A stretch of 64,000 bases of DNA from Pseudomonadota bacterium (GTDB lineage: Bacteria; Pseudomonadota; Alphaproteobacteria; Caulobacterales; Caulobacteraceae). Below, in pieces: positions 1-9,421 of the stretch (position 1 is its first letter; every line of letters starts with the position of its first letter). The position numbers were made by a program, and so were the translations under genes. The notes beneath the pieces are model-generated. The model was not told the origin of the DNA, did no database searches, and saw only the letters and a list, made by a program, of their open reading frames with translations. Location of the stretch: contig JAEXZS010000064.1 in NCBI GenBank assembly GCA_023451375.1, positions 1 to 64,000 on the forward strand, read 5' to 3'.

Positions 1-122
1 CCCGCGGCCGTTCGGCTGCGCAACTTGATCAGCTCCGCCGCACGGCCGCTCCCGCCGGCGACGCAGATCGGCTATCAACCCCCTGGGCTCTCACAATGAT
101 CAAGGGACCAGAGGGGGGCACG
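1..122. other. left-edge sequence that replaces the rest of a response regulator gene
   Basis: This segment does not continue the receiver domain encoded just to its right on the minus strand; homology stops abruptly near 123. It has no convincing coding potential in any frame. The run of C/G next to the junction (about 112-121) could be the end of an insertion sequence or a deletion scar, but I recognise no terminal inverted repeat and no transposase is inside the window. It is called from the abrupt loss of receiver homology only. Confidence 0.3.
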
Positions 123-347
123 TCAGATCAGATCGATTTGCGTGGCCGCCAGGACATCATCCATCTCGCGCGCCGAGGCCGCCTGGTAGGCGATGAAGCC
201 ATGCTGCGAAAGATAGTCGCCGAGGACGTCGCGAATGCCTGCGTCATCGTCCACGACCAAAATACGGGAGGCGTCTTCCAATAGTTCGGGCCCTTTTTGA
301 CGGTCATTTGTTTCAATCCAGACACAAAAGACCGGATATCCCGACAA
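123..347 (-). pseudogene. truncated response regulator, receiver-domain N-terminus only
   Basis: The minus-strand frame encodes the first half of a CheY-like receiver domain: the strand-1 motif ILVVDDD with the acidic pocket, then GIRDVLGDYL (helix 1), and it stops right after IDLI, where the phosphoacceptor Asp would normally follow. Only about 50 residues of receiver remain, without phospho-Asp, Thr/Ser switch, Lys or output domain. An intact OmpR-type regulator would be about 230 residues. The fragment therefore cannot signal and is best read as a gene cut by an insertion or deletion at 122/123. The start is uncertain: the ATG near 347 gives an unusual 28-residue leader, so translation may have begun nearer the ILVVDDD segment. 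Confidence 0.6.
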
Positions 348-789
348 TTACACGCCGGTGAGAGCACATTTATGTTCAGCCAAGTGATGTCGGACGATTT
401 CTTAGGGCTAAAGACATGACCCTTTCCCTTCGCGGGTGCGGAATGGAGATCGCGTCTCGCTCTACGATCCGGACGCGTTTGGGTGTGGAAATCCCTCGGA
501 GGTCCTGATTGATCAGGCTGCGATCCAGCACAGACAGAGTCTGACTGAAGTTGGAGACCGGCCGATCCCGAGCTCATCAAGCCTCACGCCTGTCGTATTG
601 CCGAGGCTGTTGGAAGAGGCGTCGCGCAGGGGTCGTGCTCGCCGCCGCCGCCGCCGCCGTTTTGGCTCGCCGTCCGCTACAGGTTGCATACGGTCGCTCG
701 GTTGATTTCCGACACGACCGACGCGCGAACGAAGGCTGCCTGCAACAAATCCGCCATCACACGACCGAGGTTCTAGACTGTGATGCCGC
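348..789. other. intergenic region without a supported gene
   Basis: About 440 bases between the regulator fragment and the next response regulator. Several overlapping open frames cross it, but none has a recognisable domain, a good ribosome binding site or a consistent codon pattern. A short GCC-repeat tract lies near 638-660. A minus-strand frame at about 410-590 reads like ordinary protein for some 55 codons but I do not recognise it and it lacks a clear start; it may be a gene remnant. Confidence 0.4.
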
Positions 790-831
790 GTGACGACGCG
801 TGCTGTTCGCGCGTCGACAGAAAGCGAACCT

Positions 832-1560
832 ATGGCGCCTCTCCAGACCGAATTGCCGGCCATCATGGTGTTCGAGCGACCGTCTCCGCCCGGTCAGTCC
901 CTGCGCGACTACGTCGACGGAGAAGGGTTCGAGGTCCACGAGGCGGCCTGCCCGGACGCGGTCGAGCGCCTGCTGGAGGAGCAGGACATACACCTGGCGC
1001 TCCTGGACATCGGCGACGCCAACGGCGACCTCCAGTCGTCCTTGCTCGACCAGTGCCATCAGCGCCGCTTTCCTCGCCGGCCGCCGATCATCGTCACCGG
1101 CACGCGAAACACCGTCTCCGCCCGCGTGGCCGCCCTGGACCGCGGGGCCGACCGGTATCTGGCCCGTCCCTTCAGCCGGCGCGAGCTCCTGGCGCATATG
1201 CGCGCCCTGTCGCGACCACTTCAGGCCGTGGACGAGCGGCCGGGCGATCTGTGCTTCAGCGGATGGCGGCTCCGACCCGCCTACCACGGCCTGCTCACGC
1301 CAGAGGGCCAGTCGGTGGCCTTGACCCACCGGGAGTTGCTTCTTCTGGCGACCTTCGCCAACAACCCCGGCGTCCTGCTTACGCGCCCTTTCCTGAAGCA
1401 GGCCGCACAGCTCGACGACACCGGCAAGACCGCCAGGATCGTCGACCTGCTGATCCACCGTCTGCGACGCAAGCTTAGACAGGGTCTTCACGGCAGCGCC
1501 TTGATCCATACGCGACATGACAAGGGCTATGTCTTCACCTCGGCAGTCGTTCGAAAGTAA
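832..1560 (+). CDS. OmpR-family response regulator with a degenerate receiver
   Basis: Transcription factor with an N-terminal receiver-like domain (about residues 10-105) and a C-terminal winged-helix DNA-binding domain (about 130-240; LTHRELLLLATFANNPG, then IVDLLIHRLRRKL and the wing GYVF). The phosphoacceptor position is kept (Asp in LALLDIGD), but the acidic pair that holds Mg is absent: strand 1 reads IMVFERP instead of the usual VDDD, and the conserved Lys is Arg (YLARPF). Phosphorylation may be weak or absent, so the protein may act constitutively or respond to something else. The start is taken at the ATG at 832; an in-frame GTG at 790 would add 14 residues, and neither has a strong Shine-Dalgarno. 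No kinase gene is adjacent. It is upstream of and co-oriented with the autotransporter gene, about 150 bases apart. Confidence 0.85.
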   Translation: MAPLQTELPAIMVFERPSPPGQSLRDYVDGEGFEVHEAACPDAVERLLEEQDIHLALLDIGDANGDLQSSLLDQCHQRRFPRRPPIIVTGTRNTVSARVAALDRGADRYLARPFSRRELLAHMRALSRPLQAVDERPGDLCFSGWRLRPAYHGLLTPEGQSVALTHRELLLLATFANNPGVLLTRPFLKQAAQLDDTGKTARIVDLLIHRLRRKLRQGLHGSALIHTRHDKGYVFTSAVVRK

Positions 1561-1706
1561 CCCGCTCGTCATCGCACTGGCGTTGCAACATAACGACACT
1601 CTTCTCGGTCTTTCTGCATAAGTCCTGAAACAAAGCCACCGCACAACCGCCACCGGCGCCGGTGACTGTCGCGCTCGACAATGATGTCGTCGGGATTTGT
1701 GCTCAC

Positions 1707-4700
1707 ATGACTATACGGTTGGCCACGGCAGCCGCCCTCGCGCCCCTCTTTGCGGCTTCGGCCGCCCAGGCCCAGGTGACGATCTCCAACACGCGGACAA
1801 CGCCAGTCCTGACCTCGACCGTTTCCGGGGGCGCCGCGGCGGATGTGATCGTCTCCGGGGACGGCGCGGTCGAGGTGGCGCGCGGTGTCGCCATCACGGG
1901 CGATTCCGACAATACGATCGTTCTGGAGGAAGGCTCCGCCATCATCATGGAGGAGGCGGCCGACGGCGCCACCGGCGTCCTGCTCGAGGCGGGACATGCC
2001 GGCGACTTGACCCTCGGCGGCGCGATCTCGATCACCGACGACATCGACTTCGAGGACGAGGACGAGGACGGCGATGGCGACGGGCCGTTCGCCAGCGGCG
2101 GCGCGCGATATGGCGTTCGCGTCTCGGGAGACGGGGTCCGCACCGGCGACATTCTCATGGAGGATACAGGCAGCCTCTACCTCGAGGGCAATGACTCCAC
2201 CGGCGTCTCCATCGAGAGCGCACTGGTCGGCGACCTGACCGTCCTCGGCTCCATCTCCGTCACCGGCGACCGCACCGTCGGCATCCGTGTCGCCGGCGAT
2301 ATGGACGGCGACGTGTTTCTGAGCGGCGGCAGCGTCGCCGTCACCGGCGAGGACGCGGTGGGCGTCTCGGTCGAGGCAAGCGTTTCCGGCGCCCTCCAGA
2401 TTCAGTCCTCCGTCTCGAGCACCGGCTATCGCTACGCCTATCGGCCGCCGTCGATCGCCGACCTCGACGATGAGGCGGCCGACGGCGTCGAACTGTCTGA
2501 CGAGTCCCTCTATCTGGAAGACCTCGACGCCGACGACCTGTTGCAGGGCGGACCGGCCGTCCAGGTGTCGGCGAGTGTCGGCGGCGGCGTCTTTCTTGGC
2601 GCGGCGCCCGCCTATTCCGACTACGATGGCGAGGACGGCGACGACGACGACGACGGCGTCCGCAACGGGGACGAGGATGACGACGCCGACGGCGTGAAAA
2701 ATACCGACGACGACGACCGCGACGGCGACGGCCTCCTCGACGAGGACGAGGGAACGGCCAGCCTGACCACCTTTGGCTCGGCCCCGGCCCTGGTGATCGG
2801 GGCCGCAACCGGCGACATCGTCATCGGCGCCTACGACCTGGACGACGCCGCGCATGGCCTCATCAACCAGGGCACGATCGCCGCCTCCGGCGTCTTCGAC
2901 GATATCGAGGCGACCGCTGTTCTGATCGGGGGCGGAACAGGCTCCACCCGCATCGAAGGCGGGTTCCTCAATGAAGGCGCGATCTCTGCAAGCGCTTACG
3001 AGGCGAACGCCACGACCGTCCAGCTGTCGTCGGGTGCCGACCTCCCGGCCCTGGTCAACAGCGGTTCAATGACAGCCAGCGCGACCACGGAAAATCTCGA
3101 TACCGCCACGGCCCTCCAGATCGACGCGACCGCCTCCTTGTCCAGCCTGGACAACAGCGGGACGATCGCGGCCTACATCTACGGCGAGGCCGGCGACGCC
3201 GTGGCCATCAACGACGCCAGCGGAACAGTCTCAAGCCTGACCAATACGGGCAGTATCGTCGCCGCCATCATCGCCACCGACAATGACGACGACGACGACA
3301 CCACCGATGAGACCATCACCGGCCAGACCATCGCCATCAACTTCTCGGCCAATACCGCGGGCGTCGCCCTGACCCAGGCGGCGCCGCCCGCCGACCCGCT
3401 GACGGACTATGACGGGGACGGCCTGGCCGACGGCGAAGACCCCGACGACGACGACGACGGCCTTCCCGACGCCGAGGACGATGAAGACAACGACGACGAC
3501 AATGACGGCGTCGTCAACGCCTTGGAGCCCGCGATCATTGGCGACATCCTGCTGGGCTCGGGCGCGGACGTGGTCGACATCCGCAACGGCATTGTGATCG
3601 GCGACCTGTCCATGGGCGCGGGCGCGGACACGTTATCCATCAGCGGCGGCGCCACCTACGAGGGCGCCTTGTCTGATGCGGACGGCTTGCTCGACATCAC
3701 GGTTTCGGAGGGCGAGCTGCGCGGCCTGCAGGGCGAGACGCTGAACGCAACGAGCCTGACGGTGGGGAACGGCGGCGAGATCTTCTTCACGGTAGACCCT
3801 GCCGCCGGTACGGCTGGCGACTACGTCGTGTCCGGCGCCGCTGCCTTCGCCGACGGCTCCACGATCAGCCTGCACCTCGACTCCCTGGTGGACGCCGACG
3901 GCGAGACCTTCCGCCTCGTGACCGCCGGCTCGCTCTCCTACGGCGACGTCCAGGGCGGCGATCTCAGCGGGGAGTCGCCCTACATGATCGTGTCCAGCTA
4001 CACGGCGGACCAGGCGGCGGGCACGGTCGATGTAACCCTGCGCCCCCGATCAACCACGGAGATGGCGCTCTCCGGCGTGGAGAGCTCGGGCTATGACGCC
4101 TTCTACAACGCCCTCGGCCGTGACGAGGAGGTGATGGACGCCTTCCTCGCCCAGACCAACCGGGAGGACTTCATGAACCTCTATGAGCAGACCCTGCCCG
4201 ACCATTCCGGCGGCACGCTCATGTCCCTGGCCAGCGGGATCGACGCCGTGACCCAAGCCCTGGCGGGCCGCCCCAACACCGCCGCGCTCGGCGAGGCTAG
4301 CGCCTGGGTGCAGGAGATCAACTTCTACGAGGACAAGGACAAGACGGACACCTACGGCTATCGCGCGGAAGGCTTCGGCATCGCCGGGGGCTATGAAAGA
4401 ATGACCCGGGTCGGCGCCCTTGGCGTATCCGTCGCCCTCGCCGCTTCCGAACTGGAAGATCCGGAGGCCGAGGCCGAGGAACAACTGTCCTCCAACCTGC
4501 TTGAACTGGGGCTGTATTGGCGCGCCCAGGCGCGAGGCTGGACGGGATGGGCGCGCGGCGCCGTCGGCTACGCCGCCTTCGAAAGCACGCGAAGCCTCGT
4601 GGGCGACGATGTCTATGTGACTTCCGTAGCCGAGTGGGACGGCTACACCTTGTCGGCCGCCGGCGGCGTCGCCTACGAGCGCCGCATCGGCCGACTGTCG

Positions 4701-5117
4701 CTCCGTCCCGAAGCCTATGCCGAGTTCTTCAGACTGACGGAGTCTTCGCGCACCGAGTCCGGAGGCGGCGAGGCCTTCGACCTGGAGATCGACGGCCGCA
4801 CCGGCCATGTGGCCAGCGGAACGGCCGCGCTGAAGATCGGCTATGGTTTCGGTGCGGATCAGGGCGTTCGCCCCGAGTTGAAATTGGGTTGGAAACAGGT
4901 CTTCTCGTCCGACTACGACGAGACCACCGCCCGTTACGTCAGCGGCGGCGACTCCTTCGCCTTGACGGGCGAGCCCCTGCAGGGCGGCGGCCCGGTCGTG
5001 GGTTTGGGCTTGGCGATGGGCAACGCCCTGAGTTCCTTCACCGTTTCCGGCGATGCGCAACTGCTGGAGGACTATGTCCGCTACAGCTTCCTCATTCGCG
5101 CAACCTTCGCCTTCTAG
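1707..5117 (+). CDS. large autotransporter with Asp-rich calcium-binding-like repeats
   Basis: Predicted type V secreted surface protein of 1136 residues. A Sec signal peptide (residues 1 to about 22, ending AAQAQ) is followed by a long passenger rich in Gly, Ala, Thr and Asp of the beta-helix type, then a C-terminal autotransporter beta-barrel (about 860-1136) that ends in Phe. Three acidic tracts (about residues 114-127, 304-350 and 567-605) contain DxDxDG units like thrombospondin type-3 or EF-like calcium loops, for example DYDGDGLADGEDPDDDDDG. These suggest calcium binding that stiffens or folds the passenger outside the cell. The ATG at 1707 is chosen because it begins directly at the signal peptide; an upstream GTG at 1662 would add 15 unlikely residues. 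The ligand or adhesion target is unknown. A second, unrelated-passenger autotransporter lies at 20214-23810. Confidence 0.88.
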   Translation: MTIRLATAAALAPLFAASAAQAQVTISNTRTTPVLTSTVSGGAAADVIVSGDGAVEVARGVAITGDSDNTIVLEEGSAIIMEEAADGATGVLLEAGHAGDLTLGGAISITDDIDFEDEDEDGDGDGPFASGGARYGVRVSGDGVRTGDILMEDTGSLYLEGNDSTGVSIESALVGDLTVLGSISVTGDRTVGIRVAGDMDGDVFLSGGSVAVTGEDAVGVSVEASVSGALQIQSSVSSTGYRYAYRPPSIADLDDEAADGVELSDESLYLEDLDADDLLQGGPAVQVSASVGGGVFLGAAPAYSDYDGEDGDDDDDGVRNGDEDDDADGVKNTDDDDRDGDGLLDEDEGTASLTTFGSAPALVIGAATGDIVIGAYDLDDAAHGLINQGTIAASGVFDDIEATAVLIGGGTGSTRIEGGFLNEGAISASAYEANATTVQLSSGADLPALVNSGSMTASATTENLDTATALQIDATASLSSLDNSGTIAAYIYGEAGDAVAINDASGTVSSLTNTGSIVAAIIATDNDDDDDTTDETITGQTIAINFSANTAGVALTQAAPPADPLTDYDGDGLADGEDPDDDDDGLPDAEDDEDNDDDNDGVVNALEPAIIGDILLGSGADVVDIRNGIVIGDLSMGAGADTLSISGGATYEGALSDADGLLDITVSEGELRGLQGETLNATSLTVGNGGEIFFTVDPAAGTAGDYVVSGAAAFADGSTISLHLDSLVDADGETFRLVTAGSLSYGDVQGGDLSGESPYMIVSSYTADQAAGTVDVTLRPRSTTEMALSGVESSGYDAFYNALGRDEEVMDAFLAQTNREDFMNLYEQTLPDHSGGTLMSLASGIDAVTQALAGRPNTAALGEASAWVQEINFYEDKDKTDTYGYRAEGFGIAGGYERMTRVGALGVSVALAASELEDPEAEAEEQLSSNLLELGLYWRAQARGWTGWARGAVGYAAFESTRSLVGDDVYVTSVAEWDGYTLSAAGGVAYERRIGRLSLRPEAYAEFFRLTESSRTESGGGEAFDLEIDGRTGHVASGTAALKIGYGFGADQGVRPELKLGWKQVFSSDYDETTARYVSGGDSFALTGEPLQGGGPVVGLGLAMGNALSSFTVSGDAQLLEDYVRYSFLIRATFAF

Positions 5118-5142
5118 CCCCCCTCGGCGCCGACGTCGGCTC

Positions 5143-5158
5143 GATACATGCTGTTACA
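5143..5158 (+). promoter_or_regulatory. direct repeat GATACA-N4-GTTACA, candidate OmpR-type operator
   Basis: Two six-base half sites, GATACA and GTTACA, start 10 bp apart. This is the head-to-tail, one-helical-turn spacing typical of OmpR/PhoB-family binding. It sits about 235 bases before the EF-hand gene. The same arrangement recurs at 9422, 10532, 27957, 28710 and 42097, each ahead of an envelope or metal-related gene. Confidence 0.55.
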
Positions 5159-5391
5159 CGACGGGGCCGATCCGACATACCTACGGCGACGCGATCGGGC
5201 AGTATGACGACATCCGGAACAGGCCGGACGCAGACGCCAGTTCAGCGCCTCCCCAGCCGCTGAAGACGTCTGGGGCCGACTTGATCCGTTTCGGGCGAAG
5301 GACTCCTCCCCCCTCCGCCTTCGCCCGTCGCCCCGACCGTGTTCCTCGAGCGCGCGGTCGGGGCCCCTCCTTCAGATAATAGGATCCTGCC

Positions 5392-5832
5392 ATGAAAACC
5401 TTTCTGATCCCCGCCCTGGCCACGGTTTTGGCCGCCGGCGGCGCCGTAGCCCAGACCGCCGCACCCCAGGCCGCCCAGGCCCTGTTCCAAAAAGCAGACG
5501 TCGATGGCGACGGACGCCTGACGCGGGCCGAGTTCGACGCTGCGCGGCAGGGCCGCTTCGCCCAGGCGGACGCCGATCACGATGGGCGCCTGGCCATGAC
5601 CGAACTGCGCGCCCTGCGCCCCGAGGGCGCGTCACAGCCTCAACGTCGCCCGAGCATGGACCAGATCCAGAAGCTGCGCGCCATCGATCGCAACGGCGAT
5701 CGGGCGATCGACGCCGCCGAGTTTCGCGCCATCGGCGACGAGCGTTTCGCCAGTGTCGACCGTAACCGTGACGGCTCCATCGGCCGCGACGAAATCGCTG
5801 AGCTGGCCCGCGGCCTTGGTCTTGGGACCTAA
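5392..5832 (+). CDS. periplasmic four-EF-hand protein
   Basis: Predicted exported calcium-binding protein of 146 residues. A Sec signal peptide (1 to about 21, ending AVAQ) is followed by four canonical EF-hand loops with Asp at position 1 and Glu at position 12: residues 36-47 (DVDGDGRLTRAE), 60-71, 99-110 and 123-134. It has no catalytic domain, so a calcium buffer, sensor or envelope-stress role is likely but not shown. The ATG at 5392 follows directly from the signal peptide. A GATACA-N4-GTTACA site lies upstream. A close paralogue with the same four loops is at 28158-28604; both copies stand near an RcnB-like gene, which suggests a shared function in divalent-metal or envelope homeostasis. 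Confidence 0.88.
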   Translation: MKTFLIPALATVLAAGGAVAQTAAPQAAQALFQKADVDGDGRLTRAEFDAARQGRFAQADADHDGRLAMTELRALRPEGASQPQRRPSMDQIQKLRAIDRNGDRAIDAAEFRAIGDERFASVDRNRDGSIGRDEIAELARGLGLGT

Positions 5833-6050
5833 GGCGCAAGACCGTCGAACCCGGATTCATTCGGGTAGAGGCTCACCCCGCAAGCAGCGCTCCAGCGCGC
5901 GACCAGACGAGTTGAGCACTCGTCGTTCTGGGGACCGCTTCGTCCCTCGCGGCGACGCGCGTCCATGTCATCCAACTGCGGATAGCCGGACGCCGACATC
6001 ACTCGCAAAGGCCGGCCGCCCCCCTACGGCCGGCCGGCCCTTGCGGATGC

Positions 6051-6082
6051 GGCGCACGGAGCGCCAGGGCGCTCCGTGCGCC
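6051..6082. terminator. strong bidirectional hairpin between convergent genes
   Basis: A perfect inverted repeat with 15-bp arms (6051-6065 and 6068-6082, beginning GGCGCACGG) and a 2-base spacer lies between the EF-hand gene (+) and the TonB receptor stop (-). There is no long T run, as is common in GC-rich genomes. Its position between convergent genes supports a terminator. Confidence 0.65.
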
Positions 6083-6087
6083 GACCG

Positions 6088-9027
6088 TCAGAAGTTCGCC
6101 GTCATGTTCACGAACATGTACCGTCCCAGCGCATCATACAGAGCGGGGTAGGTGTTGCCGTTCGCGCCTGAGGCGGAGACTGGCGGATCGCTGTCCAGCA
6201 GGTTGTTGATCCCCACCCGCGCCTGCACTGTCTCCGTGACGCGCCAGGCGGCGCCCAGGTCGAAGTAGTTCATGGCGTCCAGCTCGGAATCGAGTTGCCC
6301 CTCCACAGGGCCGGTCAGGCTCGATCCGAAATCGACGGCGCCGATGTGACGCCAGGTCGCCGTCAGATCGACCGCCCAAGGCGACCGCCAAGTCATCTGC
6401 GCACGGTGACGCCATTCGGGATTGGGCGACCCGCATTGATCCGAGCCGAAATAGCCCACGCAGTCGTAGACCGAGCTGGCCGTCTGGGTTCCCGTGTCCG
6501 TCTCCAGGGTGTCCAGCCAGGTGCCGGTGAAGGCGAACGCCACAGCGCCGGACTGCGCCAGGCCCACGTCGGCCAGGTCAAGCCGGTAGGCGGCGTTGAC
6601 GTCCAGGCCGCTGGTCTTGAGGCCGCCGATGTTGATCGACAGGTTTTCGACATAGCCGTCGCCGAGCCAGAGCGATCCCGTCCCCGCGTCGCGGTTGATG
6701 CGGGCGCAGGCCGCCGCATCATTGTCGTCATAGCAGAGCGACAGGGTGTTCGCCGCGCCCACCGTGGAGATCAGATCCTCGACCTCGATGTTGAAATAGT
6801 CGACGGAGAGGCTGAAGCCCGGCACCGCAGGCGGCGCAATAACGGCGCCGATGGTGAAGGTCTTGGCCGTCTCCGGATCAAGGTCCTCATTACCGCCGGT
6901 CAGCGAATTGTACTGGTTGGCGGAGTTGTCGACGGTCGGACTGCCGTAGTCCTCGGCCGACATGCCGGTGGCGACGCATTGCTCGAGCGTCGCGGTCATG
7001 GCCGCGCCGCAGGGGTCGGCGTTCATCGTGAACAGAGCGGCGCCCTGGGCGGAATAGAGCTCCAACACATTGGGCGCGCGCACCGCCTTCGAATAGCTGG
7101 CGCGCAGGCGCAAGGCCTCGATCGGCGCATAGTCGGCGCCGACCGTAAAGGTGTCCGTCGACAAGCTCGCATATTCCGAGCGACGATAGGCGGCGTTGAT
7201 CGAGGCGGAATAGACGCCGGGAAGGTTGTCGATCAGCGGCGCCTGCACCTCGGCGAAGGCGTCGATCACCTCCGTCGCACCGCTGACGCCGATGGTCGGC
7301 CCGCCCTGGCCGGCGCCGTCGCCGGCGGCGAAGCTGGCGTCGGTGATGGTGGAGAGGGCGTCACGGCGATATTCGGCGCCGAAGGCGACCTGCACGCCGC
7401 TTGCCGCGAACGGCGACTGGACGCCGTATTGCCCAAGATCGCCGGTCATCGCGCCCGTCAGGATCTGCTGGGTCGTTTCCCCCGTCTGGACGAGCGGGAT
7501 CTGAAGATAGTCCAGAGCCTCCTGCGTCACGCCGCCTTCGGAGAAGATGTCATAGGGCACGCAGTCCGGATCGGTGCCGTCGACGACGGAGCGGCAGGTC
7601 GGCACGCCGTCGACGCTGACCACGTCCAGAGACCGGTTCAGGCGCGTGACCGAGAAGTCGTTGGTGTAGACGCGGGACAGCCGGACCTTCGAGAACTGGC
7701 CGGTGACGTCATAGCTCCACGCTTGGGACACGTCGCCGCGCACGCCGCCGACCAGGCGGTAGGATTCGTAGTCGAGGATATCCTGGCGTGGGCCGCCCTC
7801 CACATTGCGCCGTCCGATCAGAAGGTCCACCGAGTCGCCGGCCGTGATGTCGGCCGGCGTACAGCCGATGGTCGTCGCCTGCTGGCTCGAGAGCAGCGGA
7901 TTGTCGCAGTTGATGCTCGAGGTGTTGAAGAAGTCGCCGGACGGCGCGATCTGGGCGACCGACGAATAGTCGGTGAACATCAACTGGGCGTAGGCTTCGG
8001 CCCTGTCGTTGATCTGGTAGCGGCCCAGCGCGCCGAAGGTGTAGCGCTCATCAGGACGTTGGTAGTAGTTGAGCGGCCCATAGTTGTAGGCGTCGGTCGT
8101 GGGCGAATAGGGCACGAAGGTCTGATCGGCGCCCAGGGTGAAGTCGCCCGTCGAGGCGATGAATCGGCCCGGGTAGGTGGTGCCTGACCCGCCGCAGTCA
8201 TAGGTGTCGCCAGAGGCGGGGGCCGCGATGGCGCAGGCCGAATAGTCACGGTCGGCCTGGAGCACCGGGTTGTTCTGGCGATAGCCGGCGTAGGCGGTGA
8301 CGTTGCCGCGCCCGTCGGGCGAGGAGACGCCCAGGGTCAGGGTGATGTCCGTGCTTTCGCCATCGACGACATGGTCGTCGGGAAGCTGGAACTGCGATGC
8401 GTTGGTGGCGGCGCGGTCCTCGATCGCCTCGCGAATATCGCCGTCGCCGTCATAGTCGTTGTGGTGCTGATAGAAGCCGTACTTCGCGTCGAGTTGCACG
8501 CCCTCGAAGTCTTTCTTCATGACGAAATTGACCACCCCTGCAATGGCGTCCGAGCCGTAGACGGCGGAGGCGCCCCCGGTCAGGACGTCCACGCGATCGA
8601 CCAAGGCGCCGGGGATCTGGTTGAGGTCGGCTGCGACGTCATTCGGGGAGCCGTATCCCATGCGCCGTCCGTCGATCAGAACCAGGGTGCGCGCGGCGCC
8701 GAGGTTGCGAAGCGACACTGTGGCGGTGCCGGACGCGCCGTTCGAGACGCTCGAATTCTGCGCGGCGAACGCCTGGGGCAGTTGGGTGACCAGATCCTCG
8801 ATACGCGACACGCCCGCGACGGCGATGTCTTCAGACGTCACCTGGGTCACGGGACTGGTGGTGGTGAGATTCGCCTGGCGAATTCGCGAACCCGTCACCA
8901 CGATCTCGCCGACCTCCTCGGCGGTCTGCGGCGCCGCGTCCTGAGCGAAGGCCGATGATGTGACGCCTGCGGCCGCAAGCGCGACGCCGCTGGCCAGAAG
9001 CCGCGCCTTGCAAGAGTTGAAATACAT
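6088..9027 (-). CDS. TonB-dependent outer-membrane receptor
   Basis: Outer-membrane active transporter of 979 residues. It has a signal peptide (to about residue 29, ending SAFAQ), a TonB-box-like segment EIVVTGSRI near 41-49, a plug domain with LVLIDGRRMGYG and the conserved DVLTGGASAVYGSDAIAGVVN signature, and a 22-strand-type beta-barrel ending in Phe. It lacks an N-terminal STN signalling domain, so it is not sigma-coupled. Family members of this IRQANLTTTSPVT type are abundant in Caulobacterales and Sphingomonadales and their substrates (siderophores, saccharides, peptides) cannot be told from sequence alone. Upstream (9028-9200) is unusually AT-rich for this region and probably holds the promoter. 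It is transcribed toward the EF-hand gene, and the two are separated by a strong hairpin. Confidence 0.9.
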   Translation of the reverse strand: MYFNSCKARLLASGVALAAAGVTSSAFAQDAAPQTAEEVGEIVVTGSRIRQANLTTTSPVTQVTSEDIAVAGVSRIEDLVTQLPQAFAAQNSSVSNGASGTATVSLRNLGAARTLVLIDGRRMGYGSPNDVAADLNQIPGALVDRVDVLTGGASAVYGSDAIAGVVNFVMKKDFEGVQLDAKYGFYQHHNDYDGDGDIREAIEDRAATNASQFQLPDDHVVDGESTDITLTLGVSSPDGRGNVTAYAGYRQNNPVLQADRDYSACAIAAPASGDTYDCGGSGTTYPGRFIASTGDFTLGADQTFVPYSPTTDAYNYGPLNYYQRPDERYTFGALGRYQINDRAEAYAQLMFTDYSSVAQIAPSGDFFNTSSINCDNPLLSSQQATTIGCTPADITAGDSVDLLIGRRNVEGGPRQDILDYESYRLVGGVRGDVSQAWSYDVTGQFSKVRLSRVYTNDFSVTRLNRSLDVVSVDGVPTCRSVVDGTDPDCVPYDIFSEGGVTQEALDYLQIPLVQTGETTQQILTGAMTGDLGQYGVQSPFAASGVQVAFGAEYRRDALSTITDASFAAGDGAGQGGPTIGVSGATEVIDAFAEVQAPLIDNLPGVYSASINAAYRRSEYASLSTDTFTVGADYAPIEALRLRASYSKAVRAPNVLELYSAQGAALFTMNADPCGAAMTATLEQCVATGMSAEDYGSPTVDNSANQYNSLTGGNEDLDPETAKTFTIGAVIAPPAVPGFSLSVDYFNIEVEDLISTVGAANTLSLCYDDNDAAACARINRDAGTGSLWLGDGYVENLSINIGGLKTSGLDVNAAYRLDLADVGLAQSGAVAFAFTGTWLDTLETDTGTQTASSVYDCVGYFGSDQCGSPNPEWRHRAQMTWRSPWAVDLTATWRHIGAVDFGSSLTGPVEGQLDSELDAMNYFDLGAAWRVTETVQARVGINNLLDSDPPVSASGANGNTYPALYDALGRYMFVNMTANF

Positions 9028-9421
9028 GGGTGTCCCCGCTTGGTTTTGTTACAGGATTGATCGGCTTCAATACAAGCAAGTAACAAAGCATCTACATTAG
9101 ACAGAAGATGTAATGATGTTGCAATATACTAAGCCGCAAGCTCAGTAGGGGCTGAATCTGATCTGTATTCGACCAAATTCTGGACGCGCTTTTTCAACGA
9201 CTTTGATATGTCACATCTTCGCCACATCAAGAGGCGGGCTGAGATCGGGCAGATCATGGGCTGTCGCCTGTCCGACAGACGGGCCGAACGCGACCGTGAC
9301 GGGGCGCATAGACTAGGAGTCCCGCTTCGGTCCGACCGGACCGGCGAGGGCGCCTACGGCGCAGAGGACGGCGTCGTCTTGTGTGGGAAAGCCGGGCGGA
9401 GGGAGCCGTCTCAGGCCGGTC
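9028..9421. other. AT-rich divergent promoter region
   Basis: About 390 bases upstream of the TonB receptor on the minus strand and before the RcnB-like gene on the plus strand. The stretch 9050-9200 is clearly lower in GC than its surroundings, as expected for promoter DNA. I see no supported gene; the open frame running into the RcnB-like gene from 9208 has no domain and is rejected as an N-terminal extension. Confidence 0.45.

Noticed and set aside
638..660. GCC triplet run
   Set aside because: Short low-complexity tract in a GC-rich intergenic region; open frames across it have no support.
2617..3520. Tandem GAC/GACGAC repeats resembling a satellite or CRISPR-like array
   Set aside because: They encode in-frame Asp-rich calcium-loop tracts of the autotransporter; no uniform repeat/spacer structure exists.
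9048..9110. GTTACA near 9050 and GTAACA near 9083 upstream of the TonB receptor as regulon sites
   Set aside because: Neither has a partner half site at the 10-bp period; the closest is at 11 bp and degenerate.
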